Positions 37,799-47,567 of a stretch of 63,718 nt of DNA are shown here, piece after piece. Origin of the DNA: an uncultured Hyphomicrobiales bacterium (lineage in GTDB: Bacteria; Pseudomonadota; Alphaproteobacteria; Rhizobiales; Beijerinckiaceae); the NCBI GenBank assembly GCA_903900975.1, contig CAIUPE010000080.1:1-63718 (forward strand), written 5' to 3'. How positions within the stretch are numbered: position 1 is the stretch's first letter; each line of letters opens with the position of its first letter. The position numbers were made by a program, and so were the translations under genes. The notes beneath the pieces were generated by a model, which saw only the letters and a list, made by a program, of their open reading frames with translations, did no database searches and was not told the DNA's origin.

Positions 37799-38833
37799 AT
37801 GCGCGCGCTCGTAAAAGCCAAAGCCGAACAGGGTCTCTGGATGGGAGAGGAGCCCGTTCCTCACATCGGGCCGGACGATGTTTTGGTAAAAGTGAACAAA
37901 ACCGGCATATGTGGCACCGATATCCACATCTACAAATGGGACGAATGGGCGAAAAAAACCATTCCGGTGCCGATGGTGGTTGGCCATGAATTTGCCGGTG
38001 AAATTGTTGAGCTTGGCTCGCATGTGCGTGGCTTCAAACTCGGCCAACGGGTTTCGGGTGAAGGCCATGTGATCGGTATGAAGAGCCGCGCCAGCCGTGC
38101 CGGAAAATTTCATATGGACCCTGAAACGCGCGGTATTGGCGTGAATATTCCAGGGGCATTTGCGGATTATGTGCGGTTTCCGGCGTTCAATATCGTACCT
38201 TTGCCTGATGATATTGACGATGAATTGGGTGCCATTCTCGATCCCCTAGGCAATGCGGTGCATACCGCGCTGGCCTTTGATCTGATCGGTGAAGATGTCC
38301 TGATTACCGGCGCAGGACCGATCGGCATTATGAGCGCGGCGATTGCTCGCCATGTCGGCGCTCGCCATGTCGTGATTACCGATATGAACCCGAACCGTTT
38401 GGCGCTGGCCCAAACCGTAGCCGATGTGGTTACGGTGGATGTCTCGAAAGAGAATTTGAAAGATGTGATGCATCGTCTTGGTATGGTCGAGGGCTTTGAT
38501 GTCGGCCTCGAGATGAGCGGATCACCGCAAGCCCTTGAGCAAATGGTCGATCATCTCGTGATGGGGGGCAAGATCGCCTTGTTGGGCATTCCCTCAAAAC
38601 CCTTCGTAACCGACTGGTCGAAAATGGTCTTCAAAGTGTTGACCATCAAATGCATCTATGGTCGCGAGATGTTCGAAACCTGGTACAAAATGCTGGCCAT
38701 GCTGCAAAGCGGGTTGGATGTCCGAAAAGTAATTACCCATCGGCTAGCGGCGGACGATTTTCTCAATGGGTTCGAGACGATGGCGCGTGGCGAGAGCGGC
38801 AAAATTGTGCTCGATTGGACGAAGGGGCGCTGA
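37799..38833 (+). CDS. tdh: L-threonine 3-dehydrogenase lacking structural-zinc cysteines
   Basis: This 344-residue NAD-dependent medium-chain dehydrogenase oxidises threonine to 2-amino-3-ketobutyrate for Kbl. Sequence follows E. coli Tdh closely, with catalytic zinc ligands Cys38 ([10 protein letters not shown]), His63 and Glu64 (GHEFAG) and the NAD motif GAGPIG. The structural-zinc loop is altered: the four cysteine positions 93, 96, 99 and 107 are Gly, Ser, Ser and Asp ([17 protein letters not shown]). The alignment is gap-free here, so these are substitutions, not a deletion. Confidence 0.95.
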   Translation: MRALVKAKAEQGLWMGEEPVPHIGPDDVLVKVNKTGICGTDIHIYKWDEWAKKTIPVPMVVGHEFAGEIVELGSHVRGFKLGQRVSGEGHVIGMKSRASRAGKFHMDPETRGIGVNIPGAFADYVRFPAFNIVPLPDDIDDELGAILDPLGNAVHTALAFDLIGEDVLITGAGPIGIMSAAIARHVGARHVVITDMNPNRLALAQTVADVVTVDVSKENLKDVMHRLGMVEGFDVGLEMSGSPQALEQMVDHLVMGGKIALLGIPSKPFVTDWSKMVFKVLTIKCIYGREMFETWYKMLAMLQSGLDVRKVITHRLAADDFLNGFETMARGESGKIVLDWTKGR

Positions 38834-38923
38834 CATCGGCCTCGGAATCGGGTGGTCATCGCGGATCATTTAGCCGAGAAGCGACAGACCGCATGGTTTG
38901 ATTCGCATCAAAAGGTTTTCGTC

Positions 38924-39844
38924 ATGTCCTCACCCTCGCCCTTTCGCGCTATTGGTCCTCTTGAATGGGCTGCCTTAATTACTCTTTCGGTGATCTGGGG
39001 TGGATCCTATCTGTTCATGAAAATTGCAGTCGGCTATCTGCCAGTTTTCACGATCGTGTTTGCCCGCGTCGCGCTTGGTGCTGTGACGCTCGGTGTCATT
39101 CTACTGATTTCCGGTATGGGACTGCCGCGCGGATGGGTGCGGTGGCGTGCCTTTTTAGTCATGGGCACGCTGAACAATGTCGTGCCGATGTCTTTGATCG
39201 TCTTCGGCACCCACGCAATCAGCGCCGGTCTTGCTTCCATCATCAACGCCTTGACGCCGATTTTCACCATTGTGTTCGCCCATCTTTTGACGGCGGATGA
39301 AAAACTCACCGCTCATAAAATGATCGGCATTGGGCTTGGATTTTGCGGCGTTATTGTGCTGATCGGTCCAGGTCTCTTGTTACAGATCGACGCTGGAGTC
39401 ATCGGTGAGTTGGCCTGTGTCGGCGCTGCTATTTCCTATGCGACATCCAATATTTTCGGCCGCCGATTTGTCGGGATGGGGTTAAAACCGCTTGAAATTG
39501 CCTTCGGACAGGTCAGCAGTTCGAGTCTTATTTTACTGCCCATCGCTGCCATCATCGATCAACCATGGACGCTTGATCTGCCTCCTATCCACGCCGTTCT
39601 GAGTGTCCTTGCGCTCGGCATGCTGTGTACAGGGATCGCCTATCTGCTGTTTTTTCGTGTCTTGAACCGCTCCGGCGCGGTGGCCATTGCACTTGTCACC
39701 CTGCTCATTCCGCCGAGCGCCATCACGCTCGGCGCGTTGGTGCTCGGGGAAGCTATCAGCCTGCTAAACCTCGTCGGCATGGCCTTAATTGCCATCGGTT
39801 TGGCGGCTGTGAATCGGAAAGCCCGCGATCAATCGGCAAGATGA
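38924..39844 (+). CDS. EamA-family (DMT superfamily) transporter
   Basis: This 306-residue inner-membrane protein has ten predicted helices in two EamA repeats ([18 protein letters not shown] at the first, [14 protein letters not shown] at the second). The substrate, possibly an amino acid or other metabolite leaving the cell, is unknown. The ATG at 38924 follows AAAGG; an in-frame ATG at 38852 would add a hydrophilic extension. The 3' end overlaps the convergent rppH by 16 bp. Confidence 0.9.
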   Translation: MSSPSPFRAIGPLEWAALITLSVIWGGSYLFMKIAVGYLPVFTIVFARVALGAVTLGVILLISGMGLPRGWVRWRAFLVMGTLNNVVPMSLIVFGTHAISAGLASIINALTPIFTIVFAHLLTADEKLTAHKMIGIGLGFCGVIVLIGPGLLLQIDAGVIGELACVGAAISYATSNIFGRRFVGMGLKPLEIAFGQVSSSSLILLPIAAIIDQPWTLDLPPIHAVLSVLALGMLCTGIAYLLFFRVLNRSGAVAIALVTLLIPPSAITLGALVLGEAISLLNLVGMALIAIGLAAVNRKARDQSAR

Positions 39845-40332
39845 CCGAACATGTCGACCACTTGCTCATAGACTGCGCGTTTGAACGGCACGATCAGGTT
39901 TGGCAGGTCGCGTAGCGGTGCCCATTTCCATTCGGCAAATTCAGGCTTGTGACCCCCGGGAGGAGCGAGGATGTTGATTTCGCTTTCATGGCCGTCGAAG
40001 CGAAAGGCAAACCATTTTTGCGTCTGGCCTCGATATTTGCCCCGCCAGGCTTCCTTTGCGACCGCCGGCGGCAAATCATAGGTGAGCCAGCCGGGCGCTT
40101 CAGCCAGCAAGGATACGGATGTCACCCCTGTTTCTTCCGCCAATTCGCGTAAAGCGGCCGGATAGGGCTCTTCCCCTGCATCAATGCCACCCTGCGGCAT
40201 TTGCCAGGCATGGGTTGCATCGACGTGTTCTGGGCCCGCCTCAGCCCGGCGACGACCGACGAATACCTCATTTTGCGCATTTAGAAGCATGATGCCGACA
40301 TTGCGGCGATAGGGCAGGTCTTCGTGACGCAT
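39829..40332 (-). CDS. rppH: RNA pyrophosphohydrolase (Nudix)
   Basis: This 167-residue Nudix hydrolase removes pyrophosphate from 5' ends of mRNA and starts decay. It opens [16 protein letters not shown] and holds the Nudix box [22 protein letters not shown]. The ATG at 40332 shares one base with the upstream stop (TGATG), so it is translationally coupled to the polysaccharide-deacetylase gene; an upstream in-frame ATG at 40410 is unlikely. Confidence 0.94.
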   Translation of the reverse strand: MRHEDLPYRRNVGIMLLNAQNEVFVGRRRAEAGPEHVDATHAWQMPQGGIDAGEEPYPAALRELAEETGVTSVSLLAEAPGWLTYDLPPAVAKEAWRGKYRGQTQKWFAFRFDGHESEINILAPPGGHKPEFAEWKWAPLRDLPNLIVPFKRAVYEQVVDMFGHLAD

Positions 40333-41339
40333 CAGGGTGCTCCGGTTGGGTGGAGAAGCGTACTGACCGGCACCAGCCGGAAACCACGGGAGGCTAGGGT
40401 AGCGCTCCAATTCTTTAACCGGTCTATCGCGAGCGGTGTGGTTCCTGCAACCCCAATGGCTTGGCCTTTTTCTCGGGCGGTTTGTTCCAGCCGATGGAGC
40501 GCATCATCGATGGCCAGCGTCCGAAGGTCGGCGTCGAGATTGATGGGATCGTTCGAGAGATCAAATTGAAGCAAACCGCGGGTTGCAAGTTCGGCCAAGG
40601 CCGACGCGGCCGAACCGCCGTCTTTCAAGCGATCTCGGAAATGACCACTCAAGCCAACATAACCTGGAAAGCGCCCGAGCGCCCACCGCAAGCGAGATTG
40701 GTTGGTTTCAAGATCAAACGAATCACCCAATTCGCGGGGGCCCGCGCCGCCATATAGCTCGCTCGATTGGCTGATGGGCAAATCAAGATAAATTTCATGC
40801 CCCTCACTTCGAATATCGGCGGCTTGGCGGTCGATATCCGTGGCGTAAGGGGATAGCGCGAGCGCGATGTCAGCGGGGAGTTTTACCATCGCCTCAACAG
40901 TGGCGAGATGGCCAATACCTGCTCCGCTGATCAAAATAGCGATTCGGGGTTCGGAGCCTATGTTGCCGACTGCGGGCGTTGCGGGGCGGGCGTAGATTTC
41001 CGATGGCCTGCTCCCGTCATCGCCAATCCTTGGCAGAAGCCCCATTGGCAAGGCTTCAATAAGGCGAGGATCGGGGGCTGGACCTAAGCCATTTCGCCGG
41101 CCAATGGCGATATCATTCACCGGTATTTTCGGTTCCGACTTGGGATCATCGGGCCATTCGAGCACGACAATTGCTTCTGGCACCGTGCTTCGGCGTCTAA
41201 CGACGCTGGACGTTGTGAAGGCGATACCGACGACGAGGCCTAAACCTAAGACGATTAGCACCCATCGCCATCGTGGCAGGTGTCTAAACTTTGGTACAAT
41301 GCCCGTTACGGGTGCATCCGATGCGGTGGCAATTATCAC
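40332..41339 (-). CDS. Divergent polysaccharide deacetylase family protein (YibQ/DUF610)
   Basis: This 335-residue protein has one N-terminal membrane anchor (about residues 26-48, [17 protein letters not shown]) and a periplasmic NodB-like domain from about 128 ([50 protein letters not shown]). Family members sit next to EnvC/CtpA genes in many Proteobacteria, as here. The usual Asp after ISG is absent (SGAG where many have SGLG/DDxG), and catalytic activity is unproven for the family. Confidence 0.87.
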   Translation of the reverse strand: MIIATASDAPVTGIVPKFRHLPRWRWVLIVLGLGLVVGIAFTTSSVVRRRSTVPEAIVVLEWPDDPKSEPKIPVNDIAIGRRNGLGPAPDPRLIEALPMGLLPRIGDDGSRPSEIYARPATPAVGNIGSEPRIAILISGAGIGHLATVEAMVKLPADIALALSPYATDIDRQAADIRSEGHEIYLDLPISQSSELYGGAGPRELGDSFDLETNQSRLRWALGRFPGYVGLSGHFRDRLKDGGSAASALAELATRGLLQFDLSNDPINLDADLRTLAIDDALHRLEQTAREKGQAIGVAGTTPLAIDRLKNWSATLASRGFRLVPVSTLLHPTGAP

Positions 41340-41400
41340 GTAAAGCTCGCTTCCAGTAGAATTGACCTAACGGAAGATAGAGAAAAACTGACAATGCTTG

Positions 41401-41435
41401 GTTAAGGCAGCGCTCATTGCGAGCGCTGCCTTAAC
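41401..41435. terminator. Strong hairpin after ctpA
   Basis: A perfect 15-bp stem pairs 41401-41415 with 41421-41435 around a 5-nt loop, 3 bp after the ctpA stop. It has no clear T-run, so it may stop transcription partially or protect the 3' end of the ctpA mRNA. Confidence 0.7.
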
Positions 41436-41438
41436 GAA

Positions 41439-42758
41439 TCAATTGGCGGCAGGCGCCGCTTTTTCCGTCGTATCGGCATTTTTGATGCCGCGCAGCAGAT
41501 CAAGGGCATAATTCAGCTGCTTGTCTTGCTTCGGATCGAGCGGAACATAGGCTGAGGAGCCGCCCTGTTCATTGTCGCCATTTTTGAGATGTCCCTTGAG
41601 GGCTGCTTCACCCTTCGTCTCATCCTTGCCTTTGAACTCGTCCGGAACATCAGGCAAAACCTGAATATCCGGCTCGATACCCTTGGCCTGAATAGAGCGG
41701 CCCGATGGCGTATAATAACGCGCCGTTGTCAGACGCAGAGCCCCATTCTGGCCGAGGGGGATGATGGTTTGAACGGAGCCCTTGCCGAAGGAGCGCGTGC
41801 CGATGATCGTGGCCCGCTTATGGTCTTGCAAGGCGCCTGCTACGATTTCGGATGCCGAAGCCGAGCCGCCATTGATCAACACGACAACCGGCTTGCCATT
41901 GGTGAGGTCGCCCGAACGCGCCATATACCGCTGGGCATCGTCGGCGTTACGGCCACGGGTGGAGACAATCTCGCCGCGTTCAAGGAATGCATCGCAAACG
42001 GCGATCGCCTGATCGAGTAATCCACCCGGATCGTTCCGCAGGTCAATAATATAACCTTTGAATTTGTCGGCAGGAATGTCGCGGTTGAACTGATCGATCG
42101 CTGATTTCAAGCCGTCAAACGTCTTTTCGGTGAATTGGGTAATCCGGACATAGCCGACATCGCCTTCAACGCGAGGCTTCACCGATGAAATCTTGATGAC
42201 TTCCCGAACGAGCGTAACGTCAAACGTGTCAGGCTTGCCCTTCCGGCTGATTTTCAGGACCACGGGGCTTTTTACCGCACCGCGCATTTTGTCGACGGCC
42301 TGATTAAGGGTGAGGCCCTGTACCGGATCGCCGTCAATGGCCACAATTAAATCGCCAGCCAAAATACCTGCACGCGATGCCGGCGTATCATCGATGGGCG
42401 TTACAACCTTCACCGCGCCGTCTTCCTGTGTCACTTCGATACCAAGTCCACCAAATTCGCCTTTGGTCTGGACCTGCATATCCTTGAAGCTTTTGGGATC
42501 CATATAGCTCGAATGGGGATCAAGCCCAGCCAACATGCCGCTGATTGCGCTTTCGACGAGCTTGGAGTCATCGGGCTTCTCGACATAATCGGTCCGAATT
42601 TTTTCGAACACATCACCAAACAAATTCAATTGGCGATAGGTCTCGGATCCAGCTGCCACCGCGCTACCCGCGCCAAGCGGCAGGCCCTGAAAGGCAAATG
42701 CAACGAGGCCACCGCCAAACACGGCACCGGTTAGAAGATAGGTTAGCTTGCGCATCAT
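41439..42758 (-). CDS. ctpA: C-terminal processing peptidase (S41, CtpA)
   Basis: This 439-residue periplasmic serine protease has a signal or anchor segment (residues 4-30), a PDZ domain (about 90-175) and an S41 catalytic domain with Ser in INGGSASASE and Lys in TRSFGKGSVQ, the Ser-Lys dyad. Such proteases trim cell-wall hydrolases and lipoproteins. Its start overlaps the envC-like stop by four bases (ATGA). Confidence 0.95.
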   Translation of the reverse strand: MMRKLTYLLTGAVFGGGLVAFAFQGLPLGAGSAVAAGSETYRQLNLFGDVFEKIRTDYVEKPDDSKLVESAISGMLAGLDPHSSYMDPKSFKDMQVQTKGEFGGLGIEVTQEDGAVKVVTPIDDTPASRAGILAGDLIVAIDGDPVQGLTLNQAVDKMRGAVKSPVVLKISRKGKPDTFDVTLVREVIKISSVKPRVEGDVGYVRITQFTEKTFDGLKSAIDQFNRDIPADKFKGYIIDLRNDPGGLLDQAIAVCDAFLERGEIVSTRGRNADDAQRYMARSGDLTNGKPVVVLINGGSASASEIVAGALQDHKRATIIGTRSFGKGSVQTIIPLGQNGALRLTTARYYTPSGRSIQAKGIEPDIQVLPDVPDEFKGKDETKGEAALKGHLKNGDNEQGGSSAYVPLDPKQDKQLNYALDLLRGIKNADTTEKAAPAAN

Positions 42759-44140
42759 CCGCGAACTTTCTCATTCGAGCCCGGCGCCCACCATGGCGAC
42801 GGATCAATAGGCGTTCCGTCTTTACGGAACTCGATATATAGGGTCGGTACCCGCTTTTCGGAAGACGCCGCAGAGGCATTATCCTTTTGAGGGTCGTTCA
42901 TCGTCGCCACCGGTTCCCCTGCAAGGACGAATTGACCCAGACTTACGCTGATCCGGTCCATGCCGGCAAGCAAGATATAGTATCCGCTGCCCGCATTCAG
43001 GATCAAGAGTTGCCCATAAGTACGAAATGGACCGGCAAACGATACCCACCCATCGGCAGGTGCCGACACGATGGCGTTCGGGCGGGTCGTGAGGGTAATG
43101 CCTTTGGTTACGCCACTCACCGGATCATGCTTGTTAAAGCCGGATACGAGCGTTCCGTTGACAGGCTGAGGCAACAAGCCTTTCAATTCACTAAACGATA
43201 CTTTGGGGGCCAAACGGGACGGATCGCGAAAGGCGAGAGCGGCAAAGCGGCTTCGCGCATCTTTAGCGGCCGGGTCTAAAGCCGCCTTGGCATCTTCTTC
43301 ATTGCGCGTTGAGGCCGAATTGGCATCTTTGGTAGCCTTTGAGACGCTGTCGATTTCACCTTCGAGCCGTCCAATCAAATCTTTCAGCGTCTGACTTTTA
43401 GCGGCTAGGGCTGTGGCTTGTTCGGCTTGTTCATTGGCTTTGCTTTCGGCGCCTGCAATATCTTTTTGGCGCGCTTCGACAAGGAGCGCAATGTCCTGGC
43501 GGTCGCGTACGAGGCTGGCAACATCTTTGGCCAAGCTGTCGCGTTCGGCTGCTGCCGTTTGCCGAATCCGTTCGATGGCAGACAGATCCGCCAACAAGGC
43601 ATCGGTTTCTGCTTTCAAATCCGGAACAACCGAGCCGAGAAGGATACTGCTTCGAACCGTATCAAGGATCGAATCCGGATCAGAAAGGAGCAATGGAGGG
43701 GGTGTAGCACCGACCCGCTGAAGGGCAGCCAGTACGTCGGTCACGACCGCCCGACGGGATTCCAGCGACTCGCGCGCCTTTGTTTCAGAGTCGGTTAATG
43801 TCGTAAGACGCTCTTCTACACCACTGATCCGCAATTCAGTTGCCCGAATGCGGTCGGCTGTTTCAATCATGCGTTGATTGAGCCGAGCCCGATCGGATCG
43901 AAGGGTTTCAATTTCGAGGGTCAATTTGGCCCGATAATCGGCGCCATTGGCCAATAGACGTTCGGTTTCTTCGAGTTCCAATTTGCGGGCCGCAGTATCA
44001 GTTGCCACAATCGATGCCGGGGCCGACGAGCTCGGCGTTTGAGCTTGGGCCGTTGTCCAAAAACCGATCATGACCAAGCAAAGGATGGTCGACTTTGTCC
44101 TGTTCTGAAAAGCCCTGCTCGGCATTGGTGTCCGTTTCAC
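42755..44140 (-). CDS. envC: Murein hydrolase activator (EnvC-like, degenerate LytM)
   Basis: This 461-residue exported protein has a signal peptide (about residues 10-33), a long coiled coil (about 40-270) and a C-terminal LytM/M23 fold. The M23 zinc residues are missing: the family HxxxD position reads GVTKGITL and the HxH position reads LLAGMDR, so it should activate amidases rather than cut peptidoglycan. I use GTG 44140, which overlaps the rlmH stop as GTGA; ATG 44125 is an alternative. It is coupled to ctpA. FtsE and FtsX, the usual partners of EnvC, are encoded 6 kb away. Confidence 0.92.
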   Translation of the reverse strand: MKRTPMPSRAFQNRTKSTILCLVMIGFWTTAQAQTPSSSAPASIVATDTAARKLELEETERLLANGADYRAKLTLEIETLRSDRARLNQRMIETADRIRATELRISGVEERLTTLTDSETKARESLESRRAVVTDVLAALQRVGATPPPLLLSDPDSILDTVRSSILLGSVVPDLKAETDALLADLSAIERIRQTAAAERDSLAKDVASLVRDRQDIALLVEARQKDIAGAESKANEQAEQATALAAKSQTLKDLIGRLEGEIDSVSKATKDANSASTRNEEDAKAALDPAAKDARSRFAALAFRDPSRLAPKVSFSELKGLLPQPVNGTLVSGFNKHDPVSGVTKGITLTTRPNAIVSAPADGWVSFAGPFRTYGQLLILNAGSGYYILLAGMDRISVSLGQFVLAGEPVATMNDPQKDNASAASSEKRVPTLYIEFRKDGTPIDPSPWWAPGSNEKVRG

Positions 44141-44616
44141 GCCCGATGATAGGGATGGCCCGCCAAGAGGGTCATCGCCCGATACAGTTGTTCGGACAAG
44201 ACGATTCGCGCAATCTGGTGCGGCAAGGTCATTGCCCCAAAGGCGAGGGCCAGTTCCGCACTTTGGACAATCGAGCCGTCTAGGCCGTCAGCCCCGCCAA
44301 TCAAATAGAAAAGGTTTCGCGTGCCTCTGTCTCGCCATGTCCCGTTAAGCGATGCAAAAGCATCACTTTTGGGTGATTTTCCTGTTTCATCGAGCACGAC
44401 CAGCGTGCCACCCTCGGTCCGCGCTAACAACCCTTTAGCTTCTTCCGCTTTGCGATCCAGCGGCCGTGCCGCACGGCTCTCGGGCAATTCAATCACGTCG
44501 AAACCCGTAAAGCCAAGGCTTTTGCCAAGATCCCGCGAGCGATCGAGATAGCGGGTAACCAAGGTACGCTCCGGACCTTCCTTCAAGCGGCCTACCGCCA
44601 GAATGGTGATTTTCAC
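44137..44616 (-). CDS. rlmH: 23S rRNA (pseudouridine1915-N3)-methyltransferase
   Basis: This 159-residue SPOUT methyltransferase modifies helix 69 of 23S rRNA. It starts MKITILAVGRLK and has the SAM-knot motifs LDETGKSPKSDAFA, FLIGG-like YLIGGADGLD and the C-terminal LSEQLYRAMTLLAGHPYHRA. Length is standard. It lies 11 bp after rsfS, a pairing conserved in many bacteria. Confidence 0.97.
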   Translation of the reverse strand: MKITILAVGRLKEGPERTLVTRYLDRSRDLGKSLGFTGFDVIELPESRAARPLDRKAEEAKGLLARTEGGTLVVLDETGKSPKSDAFASLNGTWRDRGTRNLFYLIGGADGLDGSIVQSAELALAFGAMTLPHQIARIVLSEQLYRAMTLLAGHPYHRA

Positions 44617-44627
44617 CGCGGCAGAGT

Positions 44628-45065
44628 TCAGTAGGCGGTGCGTTCAGCCGGACGATCCGCGCTCCACATCTTTTCCAGATTATAGAAACTGCGGACTTCG
44701 GGTCTAAACACATGGACAATTACGTCGCCAGCATCGATGAGAACCCAGTCGCAATGAGGCTGACCCTCAATTCGGATTCCCGTGTGACCATGGCTTTTCA
44801 GCATCTCGACGAGTTGGTCCGAAATTGCGCTGACATGACGGTTCACACGACCGGTGGTGATAACCATCGCATCGGCTAGCGTCGTTTTGCCATCAAGATC
44901 AATGACGATGGTTTGTTCGGCTTTCGCATCCTCGAGCGTTGCAAGAATGCTGGCTAACATGTTGCTCTGCTCGACCGGCTTGGCGACGGCGGGCCGGGAC
45001 TTCGATGCCGCTGTGGGCGAAATCTGCTGTGTCAGTGTCGTTACCTTCAAGTTCAGGCCCATCAT
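44628..45065 (-). CDS. rsfS: Ribosomal silencing factor
   Basis: This 145-residue Iojap-family protein binds L14 and keeps subunits apart in starvation. The conserved part runs from about residue 36 (MLASILATLEDAKAEQTIVIDLDG, DAMVITTGRVNRHVSAI, HCDWVLIDAGDVIVHVF). The first 35 residues are low-complexity; an internal start at that Met is possible. It lies between nadD and rlmH. Confidence 0.95.
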   Translation of the reverse strand: MMGLNLKVTTLTQQISPTAASKSRPAVAKPVEQSNMLASILATLEDAKAEQTIVIDLDGKTTLADAMVITTGRVNRHVSAISDQLVEMLKSHGHTGIRIEGQPHCDWVLIDAGDVIVHVFRPEVRSFYNLEKMWSADRPAERTAY

Positions 45066-45107
45066 TGGGCTGAATGAACCATGCCTGATCCGCCCCTGAT
45101 TTTCAAC

Positions 45108-45746
45108 CTAATCCTGCTTTGATAAAGGTCGATGGCGATCCCGCAGGAAGGTTGATGAAAGGTGCGAGCGGCGGCCGTGAAAAAAGATCCAGCCAGGCTT
45201 TTGCCTTGCGGCCAGAGCCTTGGCCTTGCTTTCCGGTAAGCGATAGGCACTAAGCGCGAGTGCGGCGGGCGACCGAGCCGCCGCAAGCGTCGAGCCGGGG
45301 CGATCAAAAACCGCAATGGGCATCAAAGTGGCAATATCGCGCCATCGGGCCCAATGATGGAAGCCAGCCAAATTATCTGCGCCCATGAGCCAGACAAACT
45401 GGATATCCGGATGGCGCGAGGTCAGCCAAGCCAGCGTATCGTAAGTGTAACGGGTCCCGATGGCATCCTCGATCAAGGTGACATCGATGCGAGGGTGAGC
45501 CGCGATGGCGCGAGCTAATGTCCTGCGCTCAGCCCCATGGGGCAGCATTGAATTATCTTTCAACGGGTTCCCCGGTGTGACGAGCCACCAGACGCGATCG
45601 AGCCCCAAACGCTTCATGGCGATAAGGCTGATTAGCCGATGGGCGGCATGCGCCGGATTAAACGAACCGCCCAAAAGCCCTATTCGCATACCGCGCGTGT
45701 GAAGCGGAAGGCGAGGCGAGGGGGAAGGATTATGCGTTCGTTTCAT
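45108..45746 (-). CDS. nadD: Nicotinate-nucleotide adenylyltransferase
   Basis: This 212-residue enzyme joins ATP and nicotinate mononucleotide in NAD synthesis. The nucleotidyltransferase motif GGSFNPAHAAH is near residue 25-35, and the second motif SSTFLRDR is near the C-terminus. The ATG at 45746 gives a short N-terminal extension common in alphaproteobacterial NadD; ATG 45689 (MRIGLLGG) is the alternative. rsfS follows 42 bp later. Confidence 0.95.
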   Translation of the reverse strand: MKRTHNPSPSPRLPLHTRGMRIGLLGGSFNPAHAAHRLISLIAMKRLGLDRVWWLVTPGNPLKDNSMLPHGAERRTLARAIAAHPRIDVTLIEDAIGTRYTYDTLAWLTSRHPDIQFVWLMGADNLAGFHHWARWRDIATLMPIAVFDRPGSTLAAARSPAALALSAYRLPESKAKALAARQKPGWIFFHGRRSHLSSTFLRDRHRPLSKQD

Positions 45747-45776
45747 AGGTGATCTTTGCCGAAATTACTCCAGCGT

Positions 45777-47546
45777 TCAATCCGTCCCAGCAAATTGCAA
45801 GTCATAAAGTCGAGCATAGACGCCGTTATGAGCCATCAAAGCCTTGTGCCCGCCTGTTTCAACGATACGTCCTTGATCGAGGACATATATGGTGTCGGCC
45901 TTTGAAACGGTTGCAAGGCGGTGGGCAATGATCAAAGTGGTGCGCCCTGTCATCAGGCGGCTAAGGGCATCTTGAATGGCAGCATCCGATTCGGCGTCTA
46001 GGGCTGACGTGGGTTCGTCGAGCAATAAGATCGGGGCATCGCGGAGAAAAGCCCGCGCGATCGCGATGCGTTGACGCTGCCCTCCTGATAATTTGCCGCC
46101 AAACTCGCCGACCTTGGTTTCATAACCGTCCGGCAATGAGAGGATGAAGTCATGGGCCGCGGCATTTTGGGCGGCTTCGATCATGGCCTGATGTGTCGCA
46201 TCGGGGCGACCCCGCAGGATATTTTCGGCAATCGTGCCTTCAAACAAGAACACGTCCTGGCCAACCAACGAGATTTGTTGATAGAGCGATGTCGCCGTAA
46301 CTTCGGCCAGGTTTTGCCCGTCAATGGCCACTATACCCGATTGAGGTGACCAAAAACGCATCACAAGGTTAAAAATACTTGATTTCCCGCTGCCTGAAAG
46401 GCCAACCAGAGCCGTGATTTGGCCGCCTTTTGCGATCATGGTGATGTCATGCAGGACAGGCGACTCAGGGGCATATCCGAAGCTAACGGCAGAAAGGCTT
46501 ACCTCCCCCTTTGTAAGGTTGAGTGGAACGGCGTTGTCGCGCTCGGGGGTTGATGGCGGTAAGTCGACCAATTCATATAACATCCGGACGCCGACGGCCG
46601 AGGCGGCGAGTGACAGGTGCAGCCGTGCCAGCCGGCGCGCCGGTTCTGTCATCATCAGAAGGGCAGTGATGAAGGAGAAAAACTCGCCCGGTGTCGCTCC
46701 ATCGTGAATGACCCGCCAGCCACCGTAAAAAATGACGCTGGAAACGGCTATCCCGCCAAGCGAATCAATGAGCGGAACGGTGACGGCTTGGACGCCGACC
46801 ATACGATTGGCCAGTTTTTCAACCGCGCCGACGGAATGGGTCATCCGTTCGCGCATGGCATCTTCGAGTTTAAAAGCTTTGATTACGCGAATGCCATGGA
46901 AGGTTTCTTGCAGCGTGGCGACCGTTGCCGCAATCGACCGTACCTCGCTGCCGAAAAGCTTACGAATTTTTTTCAACAGGTGCGAAACGACGCCGAACAG
47001 GACGGGTAAGCCAATCAGCGCAATGCCCGTCAAAACAAGATCTTGGCTGACCATTACAAAGAGCAAGCCAATGACGGTGAGCAAATCGCGGCCCATCGAT
47101 GTCGCGATCAAGTTGAGGGCCGAGCTGGCAGCTTGGGCGTTGTAGGTAATGCGGGTAACAAGATCGGAGGACTGGCTTTTTTGAAAAAACGGCACATCTT
47201 GCGCCAGAATGGCGTTAAATATCTTGCGTTGGGTAGAAGCTACAATGGCATTACCGATGCGTGCCAGAATAACTTCCTGACCATAGGAGGCAAAGCCCTT
47301 GATCACATAGATCACGGCGACACTGCCGCAAATGACGACCATCATTGCCGGTTCGCGGTCGATGAACACCTTGTTGATCAGGTCGCGCATGATCCACGCG
47401 CTAAACCCTGTTGCACCGGCCACAATGGCCATACAGGCTATGGCCAACGCATAACGGGGAAGAAAGCTGCGGATATTTTCAGCAACAAGGCGTTTCAAGA
47501 CGCTGAAATCGCTCGCGAGTTTTGAAAGTGTTGGCTTTTCAGACAT
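45777..47546 (-). CDS. MsbA-like ABC exporter (half-transporter)
   Basis: This 589-residue inner-membrane exporter has six N-terminal helices (about 30-320) and a C-terminal ATPase with Walker A GLSGSGKSS, signature LSGGQRQRIAIARA, Walker B ILLLDEPTSALD and an H-loop (IAHRLAT). It is closest to MsbA-type lipid A flippases, and neighbouring GT39 and plsC genes support an envelope-lipid role. A drug-export role cannot be ruled out. It ends 30 bp before nadD. Confidence 0.9.
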   Translation of the reverse strand: MSEKPTLSKLASDFSVLKRLVAENIRSFLPRYALAIACMAIVAGATGFSAWIMRDLINKVFIDREPAMMVVICGSVAVIYVIKGFASYGQEVILARIGNAIVASTQRKIFNAILAQDVPFFQKSQSSDLVTRITYNAQAASSALNLIATSMGRDLLTVIGLLFVMVSQDLVLTGIALIGLPVLFGVVSHLLKKIRKLFGSEVRSIAATVATLQETFHGIRVIKAFKLEDAMRERMTHSVGAVEKLANRMVGVQAVTVPLIDSLGGIAVSSVIFYGGWRVIHDGATPGEFFSFITALLMMTEPARRLARLHLSLAASAVGVRMLYELVDLPPSTPERDNAVPLNLTKGEVSLSAVSFGYAPESPVLHDITMIAKGGQITALVGLSGSGKSSIFNLVMRFWSPQSGIVAIDGQNLAEVTATSLYQQISLVGQDVFLFEGTIAENILRGRPDATHQAMIEAAQNAAAHDFILSLPDGYETKVGEFGGKLSGGQRQRIAIARAFLRDAPILLLDEPTSALDAESDAAIQDALSRLMTGRTTLIIAHRLATVSKADTIYVLDQGRIVETGGHKALMAHNGVYARLYDLQFAGTD

Positions 47547-47567
47547 GATGAACCACGCGTGCCTTTG

